Source: a virus
Direction: 5' to 3' (one strand)
DNA: 21,413 bases
Virus record (IMG/VR): IMGVR_UViG_3300032087_004248
Span: 1 to 21,413 of that record
Below the pieces are notes generated by a model, which saw nothing but the letters and a program-made list of their open reading frames with translations, made no database searches and was not told the origin of the DNA. The translations under genes were made by a program, and so were the position numbers. Position 1 is the stretch's first letter. The number at the start of each line of letters is the position of its first letter. Positions 14,184 through 21,413 of the stretch are shown piece by piece.

Positions 14184-15893
14184 TCATGATGCTATCCTAC
14201 TAAAGTTTTGTGTCTTTTCAAACTTGATACTATTTCTAAATTTATCTACAAGTTGATCACCTTTGTGACTTATTACGAATACATTTTCATTATCAAGTGT
14301 ATTTAATATTCTTAAAAATTCATCTGTTCCTTGACCATCAAGTGAACTGTCAAATATCTCATCAAGTATTAAAAGATTTGTATTTGTAGAATTTTTCATC
14401 TTTGCAATCGCTCTCCATGTAAAAAGTAAAGCAAGATCAATACGCATTTTTTCACCTTCACTAAATGACGCATAATTAAACGCATCTCTAAATCTTGATC
14501 TAATAGTTTCATTAAAGTTTTCATCTAGATTAAAGTTTACATAAAACTCCATAGACATTAAATACTTATTAATTAATTGATTCATAATTGGCAGATATTG
14601 TTTGATGATTTTTGTTTTGATACCTGCATCATCTAACATATCTCTGGCTGCGTGTACGTAAGTTCTCTCTTCTTTCTTTGTACTTCTAGTATTCTCGATA
14701 CCCTTGCATTCATCTTTCATATTTGATAATTTATCAATGTCTGTCTCTGATACTGAACCTGCCTCAAATGATGCAATCTCATCTTCTAGTTTTTTATTAT
14801 ATTTTTCTAATTCTGTAATCGATGATGATAACTCTGCTCTTCTAACTTCATTATCACGAACTTTTGTCATTATATCATTGATCTCATTCAATCTATTTTC
14901 AACATCTGTTAATTCATCTTTAAGTTTAGTTGCGCCATCAACTATTTCTTTTATTTTATTTTCTTTATCTGTTAACATTGATTGTTTGTGTGAAGACTCT
15001 ATATCTTGTAAACATACTGGGCAGTTATCATTATTCTTAAAAAAATCTGCATCTTTTGTTAACTGTTTATGTTTTTCAATCAGTGTAGCCCTAAGATTAT
15101 TAAACTTTTGTAGTTTATTTTTTACGATATCTTGATCATCTACTTGTTTCATCAAGTCAATACTTTCATCACCAATAAAATCAAACTCTTCAGTTCTTTC
15201 ATCTAAAACAGTTTTATTATTTTTATGTGTGACTTGTTTATCTGATATGATTTGTTCTTTATTTGCTTTCATATCATCAATGTAATTTTGTTGCATTGCA
15301 ATCTTTTCTACTGCAAGTTCAAACTGATAATCCAACTCTTTTATTTCATCTGCGATATCTTTTATCTTTTGTTTTAGTAACATACCCATGATAGAAAATA
15401 TTTTTATGTCAAGTATCTCTTCAACAACTTCTCTACGATGAGATGCTTTGAGTTGCATAAAAGGAACAAACGTAGATGATCCTAAAATGACAACTTGTGT
15501 AAATGATCTATAATTTAATCTTAAAACATTTTGTTCTAAAAATTTTTGATAATCTCTTGAGTTTGCATCTTGATTAATTAAAATATTATCACAATATATC
15601 TCAAAAGTATTTGGTCTAATACCTCTTACGATCTTCCATTCTTTAGTTCCTATACTAAACTCAACTTCAACAACTGTCTCTCTATCATTAATAGAATTTA
15701 CTAATTGTGATTTACTAATCACTCTAAAAGGTTTTCCAAATAGTGAAAAACATAGTGCATCTAATATTGTTGATTTGCCTGCACCGTTTTCGCCAACGAT
15801 AAGTGTTGTCGCATTTTTATCTAAAGGTATCTCTGTGAATTGATTACCAGTAGAAAGAAAATTTTTCCAACGCACAGTTTTAAAATTAATCAT
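14184..15893 (-). CDS. gp46: Recombination endonuclease subunit, Rad50-like
   Basis: At 569 residues (T4 gp46 has 560) it is a SMC-like ATPase that works with gp47 in DNA end resection for recombination-dependent replication. Seen are Walker A GENGAGKST (34-42), long coiled-coil arms on both sides of a zinc-hook CPVC (291-294), then the ABC signature region FSEGEKMRIDLAL and Walker B LLILDEIFD near the C-terminus. The start overlaps the gp47 stop by 4 nt (ATGA). Confidence 0.96.
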   Translation of the reverse strand: MINFKTVRWKNFLSTGNQFTEIPLDKNATTLIVGENGAGKSTILDALCFSLFGKPFRVISKSQLVNSINDRETVVEVEFSIGTKEWKIVRGIRPNTFEIYCDNILINQDANSRDYQKFLEQNVLRLNYRSFTQVVILGSSTFVPFMQLKASHRREVVEEILDIKIFSIMGMLLKQKIKDIADEIKELDYQFELAVEKIAMQQNYIDDMKANKEQIISDKQVTHKNNKTVLDERTEEFDFIGDESIDLMKQVDDQDIVKNKLQKFNNLRATLIEKHKQLTKDADFFKNNDNCPVCLQDIESSHKQSMLTDKENKIKEIVDGATKLKDELTDVENRLNEINDIMTKVRDNEVRRAELSSSITELEKYNKKLEDEIASFEAGSVSETDIDKLSNMKDECKGIENTRSTKKEERTYVHAARDMLDDAGIKTKIIKQYLPIMNQLINKYLMSMEFYVNFNLDENFNETIRSRFRDAFNYASFSEGEKMRIDLALLFTWRAIAKMKNSTNTNLLILDEIFDSSLDGQGTDEFLRILNTLDNENVFVISHKGDQLVDKFRNSIKFEKTQNFSRIAS

Positions 15894-16951
15894 AACTCTA
15901 AATCTTGTGCCTCATTATATAATCCTCTCATAATTCTTTTGATTCTATCTTTATCTAATTCTATCTCAAGTTCATCAACATATTTGTTTATTAATGTCGT
16001 AGTGTCTTCTGCATACTGAACTATATCATCTGATACTGAATCAGCAGATAAATCAGAAAAGTCTTCAATTACTTTGACATCATGACAGTTTGCCTTCATT
16101 AGTCTTTCCATAAATCTATCAAACTGATAGAGATCTTTTTTATTAACAACTACTACCTTTACAAATTTATTTGTATATTGTGTGACATCATGATTTTCAT
16201 ATGCTGTTTGTGTATCATCATAAAATATTTTTTCATGCATTCTGAAAGGATTTAAAACTCTTGTTAGTTCTAAAGTTTCTGTATCAAATATATGAAATCC
16301 TTTTGGATCATTGTAATCATTCCAATAAATCTCATAAGGTGCTCCAAGATAATATATCTGACCATCATCTGATTTATGATGATAATGACCTGAAAACACT
16401 GATTGAAACTTTGAGAATAAACTTTTATCGATACCATGATCACTTTGTATCCCTTTGTACATTTGAAAACCTTTTATTTCTAGATGACCCATTACGATAG
16501 AAGCATCTGTAGAATCTATCATACCCTCAGCGTATATTTGATTCTGTGGTGTAATCCATGGTAAAAATAAAATATCTAGTCCACCTATATTGACTTCAGT
16601 TGGATCTTCATATATTTTAATTTTATTTGATCTACCATCAATTAGTTCTCTTAAAGAATTTACATCATTTGTATTTTTAAAAAAGATATCATGATTACCA
16701 ACAAGACAATGAAAGTCTAACTTCAAATGATTTAAAGGATGTATAAATCTTTCTCTAAATTCTTTCGCAGTTTTAATAGACACATATTTTCTTCTATCCA
16801 TTAAGTCACCTAAATGAATTACAGTTTTGATATCGTGTTGTTGTAAATAAGGAAAGAATATTCCCTCATAGAATTGTAACATATATTCTAGAAAAAAAGA
16901 ATTATCATTTCTTGCACCAAAGTGCGAATCACATAATATAGCAACTTTCAT
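15890..16951 (-). CDS. gp47: Recombination endonuclease subunit, Mre11-like
   Basis: This 353-residue calcineurin-like phosphoesterase (T4 gp47 has 339) shows D8-x-H10 in LCDSHFG, GDLMDRR (48-54), GNHD (85-88) and SGHYHHKS. These are the metal-binding motifs I-V of the Mre11 nuclease. Its start shares one base with the gp55 stop (TAATG) and its stop overlaps gp46. The gp55-gp47-gp46 order is as in T4. Confidence 0.96.
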   Translation of the reverse strand: MKVAILCDSHFGARNDNSFFLEYMLQFYEGIFFPYLQQHDIKTVIHLGDLMDRRKYVSIKTAKEFRERFIHPLNHLKLDFHCLVGNHDIFFKNTNDVNSLRELIDGRSNKIKIYEDPTEVNIGGLDILFLPWITPQNQIYAEGMIDSTDASIVMGHLEIKGFQMYKGIQSDHGIDKSLFSKFQSVFSGHYHHKSDDGQIYYLGAPYEIYWNDYNDPKGFHIFDTETLELTRVLNPFRMHEKIFYDDTQTAYENHDVTQYTNKFVKVVVVNKKDLYQFDRFMERLMKANCHDVKVIEDFSDLSADSVSDDIVQYAEDTTTLINKYVDELEIELDKDRIKRIMRGLYNEAQDLEL

Positions 16952-17490
16952 TAATCTTCCATAAACTCCTCAAGACCAGACGGTTGTTGTGATTTTTCTT
17001 TTTCTTTTGTTTTGTAAACTGGTTCATCAGGTAACATGATAGTAGGATCAAAACCATGAATACTATAATTTGTTGAATCCATTGCCAAAGTATCATGTGT
17101 TCTATATTCTTCTTTCTCAATTATTTTATGTTTGATATGTGTTTGTTTTTTTTCTTTTTGAATACGTCTAATAAACGCAAAATATATTATCTGAGTAAAA
17201 TATGCAAAAGGATTATTAGATTTATTTGGATCAAAATTATATACGTATTGTAAACAATTTTCTATGCCATCTGATATCATCTCATCTCTATAAGTATAAT
17301 TAATAAAGTTAGGTCTAAATGATAATCCATTTGCAATTTTTAAAAAACACTCGCCAATATAATCAGGTACAGGTGGCATGTTATCACCAACTGCATCAGC
17401 ATCTTTACAATCCTTTTTAAACTTTTTCATTTCTTCTAAAAGTTTTTTATTATCTACATAATGTTGTGGATTTTTCTTAGTTCTGGCCAT
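16951..17490 (-). CDS. gp55: Late-transcription sigma factor
   Basis: About 179 residues from ATG 17490 (a GTG at 17505 would add five; T4 gp55 has 185). The conserved centre FDPNKSNNPFAYFTQIIYFAFIRRIQ corresponds to the region-2-like core of T4 gp55 that recognises TATAAATA. An acidic/polar C-terminus ends EEFMED, fitting the sliding-clamp-binding tail. No ribosome-binding site precedes either start, while a TTGACA-17-TAGATT promoter ends 5 nt before ATG 17490. This predicts a leaderless mRNA and decides the start choice. Confidence 0.93.
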   Translation of the reverse strand: MARTKKNPQHYVDNKKLLEEMKKFKKDCKDADAVGDNMPPVPDYIGECFLKIANGLSFRPNFINYTYRDEMISDGIENCLQYVYNFDPNKSNNPFAYFTQIIYFAFIRRIQKEKKQTHIKHKIIEKEEYRTHDTLAMDSTNYSIHGFDPTIMLPDEPVYKTKEKEKSQQPSGLEEFMED

Positions 17491-17495
17491 GTAAT

Positions 17496-17524
17496 AATCT
17501 ATCACTTTATGGGATAAATGTCAA
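17496..17524 (-). promoter_or_regulatory. Promoter of gp55 (predicted leaderless)
   Basis: Minus strand: TTGACA (17524-17519), a 17-nt spacer, TAGATT (17501-17496), then ATTAC and ATG 17490. Transcription is expected to begin at or next to the start codon. Confidence 0.45.
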
Positions 17525-17545
17525 TCAAAAAAATTTTATTTACCC

Positions 17546-17573
17546 TTGACTTTATTTTTTAAACCTGTATAAT
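17546..17573 (+). promoter_or_regulatory. Antisense-oriented promoter-like sequence
   Basis: Plus strand: TTGACT (17546-17551), a 16-nt spacer and a perfect TATAAT (17568-17573), flanked by CCTG/CAGG arms. It points into the 3' end of the Sm-like gene and uvsW, against all genes here. No plus-strand ORF follows, so any transcript would be antisense RNA. Confidence 0.4.
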
Positions 17574-17592
17574 CAGGCTTGTCCTGTATGAG

Positions 17593-18000
17593 TTAATGAA
17601 GTATCTTTTTCTTTACAGACTTTGAAGGTTCTAAACTTTCAAGGTATCTTCTAACTTCATCTTCATCAAAATCTTCTCCTAAATCTTTTGCATCCCAATC
17701 ATGAACTTTTAGTTCAGTTTTTACACCTTGATCTAGTTGTCTTCTATAAAATGTTTTCATACCTTCAGATGCAGACATTATTGTTGTAATTGAATCTTTT
17801 CTTACTTTGCATATCTTTTGTTCACTATAAGGATATAACCATCTTGATAATGTTAACGATTCAACAATACCTTTTCTTGTTACTCTTGGTACTGTATCCA
17901 TTTTCATTGGGTTTTCGATAGATAGATAATCACCTGAATCTTTGATAACATCACAAATCACTTGATCACCTGAATTAAATTTTATTATTTGTTGTGTCAT
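17593..18000 (-). CDS. Sm-like (LSm fold) phage protein
   Basis: The protein has 135 residues. The N-terminal 70 match an Sm-like small beta barrel: FNSGDQVICDVIKDSGDYLSI (Sm1-type G and D positions), ENPMKM, then a second strand block after VTRKG. A helical charged tail follows (EDFDEDEVRRYLESLEP). Sm-like proteins of this sort occur between uvsW and gp55 in marine T4-like phages and may bind RNA, as Hfq does (inference). The start overlaps the uvsW stop by 4 nt. An 87-nt spacer separates it from gp55. Confidence 0.65.
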   Translation of the reverse strand: MTQQIIKFNSGDQVICDVIKDSGDYLSIENPMKMDTVPRVTRKGIVESLTLSRWLYPYSEQKICKVRKDSITTIMSASEGMKTFYRRQLDQGVKTELKVHDWDAKDLGEDFDEDEVRRYLESLEPSKSVKKKILH

Positions 18001-19430
18001 ATGTTTACTGTGTTTATCCTATATGAGAAACTTTCCTCGTTGTATATATTTATTCTTTCTTCAAAATGTAATAATGTAAAGTTCTTCTTACCTTTGTATG
18101 ATAGATCATCGCATATGTCATAAATTAATACGGAATCTTTATTTGTGGACTTACGCAATCCACGGCCAATCGATTGTAACACACGTATTCTGCTTTTACT
18201 TGGACTTGCGAACACGATGTTATTAAGATTAGGAATATTAATACCAGTAGAGAAAGTACCATACGATGCAATAATAATTGAATTATTTGAATTGTTAACA
18301 AGTTCTCTAACTCTCTCTCTGTCTTCAGCACTTGTGCCTCCATGTACATAATGAGTATTATCACCTTTCATCATATCGTATAATACATTACCATGTTTTT
18401 CGACTAACTGAAATAGACATAGGGTGTTGCCTTTCAATCTTTTACATAAATTAATGATGAACGTATTTCTTTTATTGTGACTTACAAGAAAATTTATTTC
18501 TTCAGAATATTTATGATCTTTAATTTGTTTACTTTCATCTTCACCATATTTAAGCACGATGCAGTTTGCATCTAATTTTGCCAATGTTTTTTTATCCATA
18601 AGTTCTTTTGTAGAAATAACTTTTTCTACCTTTCCAAATAAACCTTCCAAAACTAATCTATGTGTTTGTGTTCCGTCAAGTGTACCAGTAAAACCAAAAC
18701 GATAAGGACAATCTTCTAATTTTTCCATGATGCTAGTAAGTGACTTTGCTTTAAACGTGTGTGCCTCATCACCAAAGATACATTGGTATTGTTCAAAATA
18801 TTTTTTAGGAAGTTTGTAAAGCGATTGCCATGTAGATATCACAACAGGTTTATCTGTTTGTTTATCATAACCCGAATAAACTTTATGTATGTTATCATCA
18901 TCCCAACCATATGATATAAAATCACTTGTCATTTGTTCTACAAGCGATGTCGTTGGAACTAATATTAATATTTTTTTGTTCATCATTCTATAATAACGAA
19001 CTAAACAATAGATGATAAAAGACTTACCAGATGCAGTTGGTGATAAAAATAATCTTCTTGATTTTTCAATCGCAGTGCATATTGCACCAAATTGATAATC
19101 TCTTGCTTCAAAAGGGATCTTCAAAGACTTAACAAATCCATTCACATCATTTACATTTATCAACTTTTTATCTTCTACATTTTCATGCAAAACATATTCT
19201 AGTTCATTATTTTTAAAAAAATCTTCAAGATATGAAAGTAATCCAACATAAATTTTGTTTGTTTTTTGTGAGAATAATCTAATCTTACCATCCCACATTC
19301 TATTACGATAGGCAGGCATGAATCTTGCACCAGGCACTTCAAACTCAAAGAACGAACTTAACTCTCTTGAAACATGTGGTTCACATTCTACCTGAAGGTA
19401 GACATCATTTAGTTTATGTACAAAGATCAT
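17997..19430 (-). CDS. uvsW: RNA-DNA/branched-DNA helicase
   Basis: At 477 residues it is close to T4 UvsW (about 500). It is an SF2 helicase with Q-motif-like FEARDYQFGA (108-116), Walker A SPTASGKS (130-137), DEAH (221-224), motif III GFTGT, and motifs V/VI SYGTFSTGINIPN and QSIGRGLRKS. The N-terminal 100 residues with RFMPAYRNRMWDGKIRLF are the UvsW DNA-binding domain. In T4 it unwinds R-loops and recombination intermediates and shifts origin-dependent to recombination-dependent replication. It overlaps the methyltransferase by 4 nt and the Sm-like gene by 4 nt. Confidence 0.96.
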   Translation of the reverse strand: MIFVHKLNDVYLQVECEPHVSRELSSFFEFEVPGARFMPAYRNRMWDGKIRLFSQKTNKIYVGLLSYLEDFFKNNELEYVLHENVEDKKLINVNDVNGFVKSLKIPFEARDYQFGAICTAIEKSRRLFLSPTASGKSFIIYCLVRYYRMMNKKILILVPTTSLVEQMTSDFISYGWDDDNIHKVYSGYDKQTDKPVVISTWQSLYKLPKKYFEQYQCIFGDEAHTFKAKSLTSIMEKLEDCPYRFGFTGTLDGTQTHRLVLEGLFGKVEKVISTKELMDKKTLAKLDANCIVLKYGEDESKQIKDHKYSEEINFLVSHNKRNTFIINLCKRLKGNTLCLFQLVEKHGNVLYDMMKGDNTHYVHGGTSAEDRERVRELVNNSNNSIIIASYGTFSTGINIPNLNNIVFASPSKSRIRVLQSIGRGLRKSTNKDSVLIYDICDDLSYKGKKNFTLLHFEERINIYNEESFSYRINTVNI

Positions 19431-19942
19431 ACTTTTTTTAGTGCGATGAGATTGTTTTGTATTTTATGAACTAAGGCATATTCGAAATCATATATCCATG
19501 AATCAACAAATTGATTTACTTCTTTTAAATCATAATCATGATACAAAATTAGTCCGTCATCATTTACGTTTGACCAAAATGACATTGTATCTTTTCTAAC
19601 TGCATCAAAATGATGATCACCATCAATCAATAATAATCCAAACTCTTTTCGCAATACTGTTTGATGTGAATCTGCTTGAATAAAATTTAATCTCTCTTGA
19701 TAGTCTTGTGGAATATAATCATAATATTTTTCAAGTTTATTTTTCATATCGATTGACCAAACTTGTCTATCTGTATCCTTTGTGGCATCTAAAAATGCAA
19801 AAGTAGAACCACCCATACCTATCTCAAGTATGTCACCTTCAGTTTGTTCAACCATTTCATAGAGGAAGTCAACTTCCTCGTTTCTCATTTGTTGAACTTT
19901 ACTAAACCATTCCGGCTTCAAACTTTTTCCACTCAATTGCAT
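19427..19942 (-). CDS. Class I SAM-dependent methyltransferase (small)
   Basis: This 171-residue Rossmann-type methyltransferase has motif I DILEIGMGGSTFAF (37-50), an acidic end of strand 2 (SIDMKN), FIQADSHQT, and motif IV-like LLLIDGDHHFDAVRKD as in the Methyltransf_24 family. LILYHDYD follows. The substrate is unknown. It sits between uvsY and uvsW, adjacent to each other in related phages, with a 41-nt overlap to uvsY and a 4-nt overlap to uvsW. If M19 (19888) is the start, the uvsY overlap disappears, but motif spacing does not decide. Confidence 0.82.
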   Translation of the reverse strand: MQLSGKSLKPEWFSKVQQMRNEEVDFLYEMVEQTEGDILEIGMGGSTFAFLDATKDTDRQVWSIDMKNKLEKYYDYIPQDYQERLNFIQADSHQTVLRKEFGLLLIDGDHHFDAVRKDTMSFWSNVNDDGLILYHDYDLKEVNQFVDSWIYDFEYALVHKIQNNLIALKKV

Positions 19943-20330
19943 TTTTTATATCCCACCCTCTAGACTGAATTGATTTCAGAACATAATCAATGTATTTTAC
20001 AGTAGTTTCTAAATAAACTATTTTATTTTCTGCATCAATTATTTCTTTATCAGATTCTATGTAGATATGTAAATCATTTTTCAAAACTTTGAGATCAAAT
20101 GGTTTTGTGACATATATTTTTGCGTCTGCTTTTCCACCATAATATTCCCATTTTTCTTTATATAAAACTTTGTATTCACCTTTTGCTTTTGCAAGTAAAA
20201 AATCAAAGTTAGTTTTATAATCTATGAACTTTGCATATAGTTCTTGGTTTCTCAAAGACTCTGTATCTAAGTGATCTTTATCTACGGGTAATTGTTTGTA
20301 AACGATTTGTTTTAATTCATCTAAGGTCAT
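19902..20330 (-). CDS. uvsY: Recombination mediator protein
   Basis: At 142 residues it is close to T4 UvsY (137), which helps load UvsX recombinase on gp32-covered ssDNA. The diagnostic stretch is EYKVLYKEKWEYYGGKAD followed by KPFDLKVLKNDLHIYIESD, then a long helix and the ending RGWDIKNAIEWKKFEAG, as in marine T4-like UvsY. It precedes uvsW in the usual order. AGGA lies 8 nt before ATG 20330, and a TATAAATA octamer lies about 59 nt upstream. Confidence 0.93.
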   Translation of the reverse strand: MTLDELKQIVYKQLPVDKDHLDTESLRNQELYAKFIDYKTNFDFLLAKAKGEYKVLYKEKWEYYGGKADAKIYVTKPFDLKVLKNDLHIYIESDKEIIDAENKIVYLETTVKYIDYVLKSIQSRGWDIKNAIEWKKFEAGMV

Positions 20331-20337
20331 AATAAGT

Positions 20338-20366
20338 ATCCTAACATAATATTAACTAAAAGTCAA
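20338..20366 (-). promoter_or_regulatory. Weak early promoter candidate of uvsY
   Basis: Minus strand: TTGACT (20366-20361), a 17-nt spacer and TAGGAT (20343-20338), then 7 nt and ATG 20330. The -10 is poor and overlaps the AGGA ribosome-binding site, so the call rests mainly on similar spacing at gp55 and the CobT-like gene. Confidence 0.3.
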
Positions 20367-20948
20367 TTATAATGTAATTATTTCGTAATATTTATATGTA
20401 AATTCTGATGTTGCTTTTATGTAAGTAACATCTGTTTCTTCTTGTGTAAATTCTAATGCAGACAACGTTGTTGGATATAAATCCTCAAATCTTACCTCAA
20501 CTAACGGATTGTTTTTGTTTGATAAAATTGTAAGCGTTGCATCAGAAAACATTGGATTAGCAGGTGTTTGCAACTCGACTTTACCAATATCATTTGTCGT
20601 TCCACCTCTAGTTGTATTTGAAGTATTTGATGTTGTACTTCTATGTGTTGCGAATTGTTGTCTTGACTTAGGAAATCCAATCGCTAATAACCAGTTATGT
20701 AATTCAATATAGTTTTCTAGATTCTCTGATACTTGGAAACCTATTGATAGATTATCAAAAGTAAGTTCGTCTCCTTGTACAGGTATTGGTTTGAAAGGTG
20801 TAGGAAATATAGTTTCACCAAGACTAATGCCAGGTAGATTGCAGTTTGTAACAAAGAACTCTACTTTTGGAAGTTGAGTGATTGTAAATTTAAACTGTGT
20901 AGGACTAACATAGTCCATTGTAGTTGGTTGTCTTGAAACTGTCGCCAT
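20367..20948 (-). CDS. T4 gp19-like tail tube family structural protein
   Basis: The protein has 193 residues. The N-terminal QPTTMDYVSPTQFKFTITQL leads into PKVEFFVTNCNLPGISLG, then PIPVQGDELTFDNLSIGFQ and NYIELHNWLLAIGFP. This is the tail-tube beta-sandwich pattern (PF06841-like: LPGIS loop, GD.L.F..L...F, ..LH.WL). A Ser/Thr/Asn-rich insertion at ~107-125 looks like an exposed loop. In marine T4-like phages the gene between gp23 and uvsY is commonly annotated gp3 (tail completion), so the exact tail role is open. It follows the gp23 terminator and its stop lies just before uvsY. Confidence 0.7.
   Translation of the reverse strand: MATVSRQPTTMDYVSPTQFKFTITQLPKVEFFVTNCNLPGISLGETIFPTPFKPIPVQGDELTFDNLSIGFQVSENLENYIELHNWLLAIGFPKSRQQFATHRSTTSNTSNTTRGGTTNDIGKVELQTPANPMFSDATLTILSNKNNPLVEVRFEDLYPTTLSALEFTQEETDVTYIKATSEFTYKYYEIITL
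20389..20396 (-). promoter_or_regulatory. T4-type late promoter octamer upstream of uvsY
   Basis: The minus strand has TATAAATA, an exact late octamer, in the last codons of the tail-tube-like gene (encoding YKYY) and 59 nt from the uvsY ATG. That is almost the same distance as at hsp20 (55 nt). Because it lies in coding sequence, a chance match is possible. Confidence 0.5.
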
Positions 20949-20965
20949 GATATTATTTAGTAGAA

Positions 20966-20990
20966 ATAAAAAAGGGGGCCGAAGCCCCCT
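20966..20990 (-). terminator. Rho-independent terminator after gp23
   Basis: On the minus strand AGGGGGC-TTCG-GCCCCCT is a perfect 7-bp stem with a UUCG tetraloop, followed by a run of T (20973-20968). It lies 21 nt after the gp23 stop. This is the strongest terminator in the window, as expected after the most highly expressed late gene. Confidence 0.93.
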
Positions 20991-21011
20991 CTTAATTTTT
21001 GTATAGTAAGA

Positions 21012-21101
21012 TTACATTAAGTTTGCGACTTTAACTCTTCTGTAGTATTTGTTAGAGTTAGCATCGATAGAGATCGCACCATCTTGTCCAGCAGCTCTTT
21101 T
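21012..21101 (-). pseudogene. gp23: Last ~29 codons of major capsid protein gp23 (5' part missing)
   Basis: In a different frame from the ORF above it, the minus strand reads RAAGQDGAISIDANSN then KYYRRVKVANLM and TAA at 21014-21012. This fits the C-terminus of marine T4-like major capsid proteins. The gene order (capsid, terminator, tail protein, uvsY, uvsW) supports it strongly. Upstream the frame is closed by a stop at 21104-21102 and the sequence belongs to another gene, so the capsid gene is cut at about 21096-21105. Confidence 0.6.
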
Positions 21102-21367
21102 TTAAATTTATCATCTGTGTAAATATTTCCGTCTATATCAATCGCTCCCCAAGTACATTTGTAATCGGACTTTCGGATCGGTGGAAGTACAACTCCCAAC
21201 TTTTGTTGTCCTGTAAGATGACCATTGATTGCTTCTGGAAGTTTTTGATAAAACTCTCTTTCTACTCCCCACCTATGACCACCATTTTTTTTAATAGTTA
21301 GTTTGGTTGGATCTGCTAAATAAAAATCTTCTGCGCCCTGGAATATTTTATAGAATTGGTTTGTCAT
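21017..21367 (-). CDS. Archaeo-eukaryotic-type primase-like protein, N-terminal part (3' end foreign)
   Basis: The first ~90 residues (start ATG 21367) contain NGHLTGQQKLGVVLPPI and CTWGAIDIDGNIY. This fits AEP-type primase domains found in marine phages and TOTE systems (HLxG...lGv.P...C.wgaiDiDg), where the DID acids are catalytic. After FKKELLDK the frame enters the gp23 C-terminal sequence out of frame and stops at 21017, so the last ~28 residues (MVRSLSMLTLTNTTEELKSQT and the residues just before) are not genuine. A complete protein would be several hundred residues. The gene overlaps an upstream ORF by 20 nt. Confidence 0.55.
   Translation of the reverse strand: MTNQFYKIFQGAEDFYLADPTKLTIKKNGGHRWGVEREFYQKLPEAINGHLTGQQKLGVVLPPIRKSDYKCTWGAIDIDGNIYTDDKFKKELLDKMVRSLSMLTLTNTTEELKSQT
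21096..21105. other. Probable right junction: primase-like gene fused to gp23 end
   Basis: Around AAAGAGCTGCTGG (minus strand) the coding signal switches from the primase-like frame to the gp23 frame. The short AAGAGCTGC-type stretch may be shared microhomology. Both genes are incomplete at this point. Confidence 0.5.
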
Positions 21368-21413
21368 TTTTTTCTAATTCACTTTTAATTTGCCTTTGCC
21401 CTACACTAATCAA
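21348..21413 (-). CDS. C-terminal end of an unknown protein (continues past right edge)
   Basis: An open minus-strand frame from the window edge reads ISVGQRQIKSELEKNDKPIL and stops at TAA 21350-21348, overlapping the primase-like start by 20 nt. It looks coding (Lys/Glu-rich amphipathic end), but it is too short to assign. Confidence 0.4.
   Translation of the reverse strand: MISVGQRQIKSELEKNDKPIL

Noticed and set aside
17566-17590. Alternative CAGG/CCTG stems after the Sm-like gene as an attenuator or terminator
   Set aside because: The stems are only 4 bp and no T-tract follows on the minus strand. The bases are better explained by the plus-strand promoter-like sequence.
1-21413. tRNA genes, CRISPR arrays, insertion sequences, att sites
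   Set aside because: I found no cloverleaf, spaced repeat array, transposase or terminal inverted repeats. The few repeats seen are the 33-bp duplication and promoter-type motifs.

Overview
The window looks like part of a low-G+C marine T4-like myovirus genome (cyanophage- or pelagiphage-type). The core is a T4-type module on the minus strand in the order seen in marine T4-like phages. Read in transcription order (right to left) it runs: end of the major capsid gene gp23, a strong terminator, a gp19-like tail-tube protein, uvsY, a small SAM methyltransferase, uvsW, an Sm-like protein, gp55 (late sigma), gp47, gp46, later gp45 and gp44. The host cannot be read from the sequence. A marine alphaproteobacterium or cyanobacterium is an inference from low G+C and gene content.

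Two accessory blocks interrupt this core. Block A (10049-14099, between gp46 and the CobS/CobT-like pair) holds a radical SAM protein, a separately encoded SPASM-like piece, a second radical SAM protein with an N-terminal Cys-rich domain, a NodU/CmcH-type carbamoyltransferase and an SGNH-like hydrolase, all overlapping end to end. Block B (731-3360, directly after gp44, where T4 has gp62) holds a very short DegT-type PLP enzyme, a GT-B-like glycosyltransferase and another radical SAM protein. Together these look like a phage-borne sugar, small-molecule or peptide modification kit. Between the blocks lie a CobT-like VWA/HExxH protein, a CobS-like AAA+ ATPase, Hsp20, an unknown protein and a DUF3310 protein.

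Regulatory DNA is readable. Several minus-strand promoters have a TTGACA/T -35 box and an AT-rich -10. In at least two cases (the CobT-like gene and gp55) the -10 lies 5-8 nt from the start codon, predicting leaderless mRNAs. T4 late-promoter octamers (TATAAATA) sit 50-60 nt upstream of hsp20 and uvsY. At hsp20 the octamer contains the -10 of an early-type promoter. One good promoter-like sequence (17546-17573) points against all neighbouring genes.

Both ends of the window appear foreign to the T4-like core. The left ~700 bases carry plus-strand genes (an unknown, a frameshifted small ORF, and a DNA methyltransferase cut off after 87 residues) that meet the core tail to tail. At the right end, a primase-like gene N-terminus runs into the last ~29 codons of gp23 in another frame. 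Either these are assembly chimeras or they are recombination junctions. Read mapping should settle this before biology is built on the ends.
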